DNA from: Candidatus Latescibacterota bacterium
Lineage (GTDB): Bacteria > Latescibacterota > UBA2968 > UBA8231
Direction of reading: 5' to 3'
DNA length: 64,000 nucleotides
NCBI GenBank assembly: GCA_022827835.1
Contig: JAJEIO010000032.1
Coordinates: 243,748 to 307,747, forward strand
Shown: positions 62,554 to 64,000 of the stretch, piece after piece
Numbering within the stretch: the first letter of the stretch is position 1
Layout: the number at the start of each line of letters is the position of its first letter
Made by a program: the position numbers and the translations under genes
Notes under the pieces: generated by a model
The model's database searches: none
What the model was told of the DNA's origin: nothing
What the model saw: the letters and a program-made list of their open reading frames with translations, nothing else

Positions 62554-63906
62554 TCAATCGCCAAAAAACTCTCCGTAGAGCGAGCGCACGGCCGCGGGAA
62601 TGTCCGCAGCCGCGATCCCGAACATCATGCTGACCTCGCTCGACCCCTGATTGATCATCTCTATGTTGACGCTGGCGCGGGCAAAGGCACTGCAGGCACG
62701 GGAGGCTAAGCCAATGGTGTGGTGCATGCCCTCGCCAACGACCATCACCAAGGCGAGGCCGCGGGCGACCGACAGCTCATCTACCTCTAGCTCGGTGCGG
62801 ATCCGGCGCAGGACCCGCTCTTCGGCCGCGTGGTTGAAATACGACTCCCGCACGATCACCGACATGTTGTCAATGCCCGAGGGCGTGTGTTCAAAGGAGA
62901 TTCCCTCGTCCTCAAAAATGGCCAGCAAGCGGCGGCCAAAGCCCACTTCGCGGTTCATCAGGTACTTGCTGATGTACACGCTGCAAAACCCGTCGGTAGC
63001 GGCGATGCCGACGACCGGGCGGTCGCCGACCGCGCGCTCAGGGACGATGCAGGTGCCGGGTGCCTGCGGATTATTGGTGTTTTTGACGACGACTGGGATG
63101 CCAGCGTGAAACACGGGTTCAAGGGCCTCGTCGTGAAACACGGAAAAACCCGCGTAGGAAAGCTCGCGCATCTCGCGGTAGGTAATCTCGACGACGGCAA
63201 CTGGGTTTTCGACCAGCGCGGGATTGGCCACGAAGACCGAATCGACATCCGTGAAGTTTTCGTACACACTCGCATCGACGGCCGCGGCGAGGATCGCGCC
63301 GGTTATGTCCGAGCCGCCGCGCGAGAAGGTGACGATCCGACCCGTGGGCGAATAGCCGAAAAAACCGGGGAAAATGGTGATGCCCGGCCGGTCTTTGAGC
63401 TGGCGCAGCTTGCCGTAGGACGCCTGCAAGACGCGGGCGTTGCCCGGCTCTTCCGAGAGAATTAGGCCGCCTTCGCCTGGGTCGAGATAGTGGGCTTCGG
63501 CTCCGTTGTGGCGCAGGTACTCGGCGACGAGGCGGGCACAGTTGTCCTCGCCGCCGGCCTTCATGGCGTCTGTGTAGAGCGCTTCGTCGCTGGTGCTCAT
63601 GGCCAGCCGCCGCTCAAAGTCGGCGACAATGGGCGCGAGCGCGGTGTCCGGCAAGCCGAGGTCGCCGACGATGGCGGCATAGCGGTCGATGACGCGCGCC
63701 AACGCAGTGCGGCCATCTTGGTTGGTTAGCTGGGCGCGGACCACTTCGATGAGGAGGTCGGTTACTTTGGTGTCTTCCCGGTCGCGCTTGCCTGGGGCCG
63801 AGACTACGACGAGCCGTCGCGCTGGATCGGCGGTGACAATGGCGCAGATTTTCTTTATTTGCTCGGCTGACGCGAGGGACGTGCCGCCGAATTTCGCTAC
63901 TTTCAT
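62554..63906 (-). CDS. lysC: Aspartate kinase with C-terminal ACT domains
   Basis: 450 residues. Kinase motifs: MKVAKFGGTSLASAEQIKK at the start, TFSRGGSDITGAILAAAV in the middle and YENFTDVDSVFVANPALV. Two ACT-like segments follow: CSVYISKYLMNREVGFGRRL and LALVMVVGEGMHHTIGLA. It phosphorylates aspartate as the first step toward lysine, methionine and threonine, feeding the asd gene at 28222. It converges with the AlbA-type gene with a 5-bp gap. Monofunctional; no fused homoserine dehydrogenase. Confidence 0.95.
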   Translation of the reverse strand: MKVAKFGGTSLASAEQIKKICAIVTADPARRLVVVSAPGKRDREDTKVTDLLIEVVRAQLTNQDGRTALARVIDRYAAIVGDLGLPDTALAPIVADFERRLAMSTSDEALYTDAMKAGGEDNCARLVAEYLRHNGAEAHYLDPGEGGLILSEEPGNARVLQASYGKLRQLKDRPGITIFPGFFGYSPTGRIVTFSRGGSDITGAILAAAVDASVYENFTDVDSVFVANPALVENPVAVVEITYREMRELSYAGFSVFHDEALEPVFHAGIPVVVKNTNNPQAPGTCIVPERAVGDRPVVGIAATDGFCSVYISKYLMNREVGFGRRLLAIFEDEGISFEHTPSGIDNMSVIVRESYFNHAAEERVLRRIRTELEVDELSVARGLALVMVVGEGMHHTIGLASRACSAFARASVNIEMINQGSSEVSMMFGIAAADIPAAVRSLYGEFFGD

Positions 63907-64000
63907 CGGATTCCTTTGCGAGTACAGGTTTACATCATAAAAAATGCACGGATCGCCGTTTTTTCAAATTTGTCTCAAGAAGATTTTATGGTTATTTTAA
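63907..64000 (-). promoter_or_regulatory. A+T-rich upstream region of lysC
   Basis: The last 94 bases are upstream of the aspartate kinase start and markedly A+T-rich. AAAGGAATCCG precedes the ATG as a ribosome site. TTGAAA and TATGAT occur but 22 bases apart, so no promoter is assigned. No riboswitch is recognised. Confidence 0.4.

Noticed and set aside
1..64000. CRISPR arrays, rRNA and tRNA genes
   Set aside because: No regularly spaced direct repeats and no rRNA or cloverleaf tRNA sequence were recognised by reading; a tRNAscan/Infernal run would be decisive.

Overview
The window is about 60% G+C, densely coded on both strands and mostly housekeeping or metabolic, with several A+T-richer accessory patches. 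The gene content points to an uncultured heterotrophic bacterium of the FCB/Latescibacterota-Poribacteria kind. The signs are a secreted protein ending in a T9SS/FlgD-Ig-like sorting domain, two phytanoyl-CoA-dioxygenase-like (PhyH) enzymes, two Gfo/Idh/MocA oxidoreductases, a DUF5069 protein, an enolase-superfamily sugar-acid dehydratase and a selenocysteine formate dehydrogenase. The phylum is an inference; no rRNA, tRNA or classical marker gene is visible.

Layout. 1-4.5 kb (minus): penicillin-acylase-family protein (cut by the window edge), threonine aldolase, L-rhamnonate-dehydratase-like enzyme and a uronate-isomerase-like protein, probably a catabolic operon. 4.7-7.1 kb (plus): NfeD and two SPFH/stomatin proteins behind a good sigma-70-type promoter. 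7.1-9.7 kb: a scarred defence-type patch with duplicated gene fragments, a putAbiC-type abortive-infection gene coupled to an hsdS 3' remnant, an orphan VapB-like antitoxin and a DUF1016 nuclease. 9.7-14.1 kb (minus): a two-gene NAD-type formate dehydrogenase. Its catalytic subunit is one gene of 906 residues read through an in-frame UGA (selenocysteine) followed by a SECIS hairpin. 14.4-21 kb (plus): a DUF4143 ATPase and a 1,726-residue exonuclease-RecQ-UvrD fusion. 21-25.6 kb: a mini flavoprotein, an oxidoreductase, a methyltransferase and a polysaccharide flippase. 25.7-29.3 kb: hom-apgM-asd of the aspartate pathway; lysC lies at the far end of the window (62.6-63.9 kb). 29.3-40 kb: PhyH and M20 enzymes, a Gfo/Idh/MocA plus glycosidase-like pair, a C39-like exported protein and an NhaC antiporter.

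40.1-43.6 kb is an ECF sigma, membrane anti-sigma and caspase-like effector cassette. 43.7-46.2 kb is a second accessory patch: an HsdR_N-HRDC nuclease-like protein, a Gly/Arg-rich mini-ORF, a MITE-like element, a GIY-YIG-like protein and a MazE/PemK pair. 46.2-54.3 kb holds assorted metabolic genes. 54.4-57.5 kb encodes a MurG-HEAT fusion overlapping an MraY-like gene. 58-62.5 kb holds recG, a class V aminotransferase and an AlbA-type ATP-binding regulator.

The most notable items are the selenoprotein, which naive gene calling splits in two, the triple-domain helicase-nuclease next to an ATPase, the relic of a restriction/Abi locus, and the sigma/anti-sigma/caspase triad.
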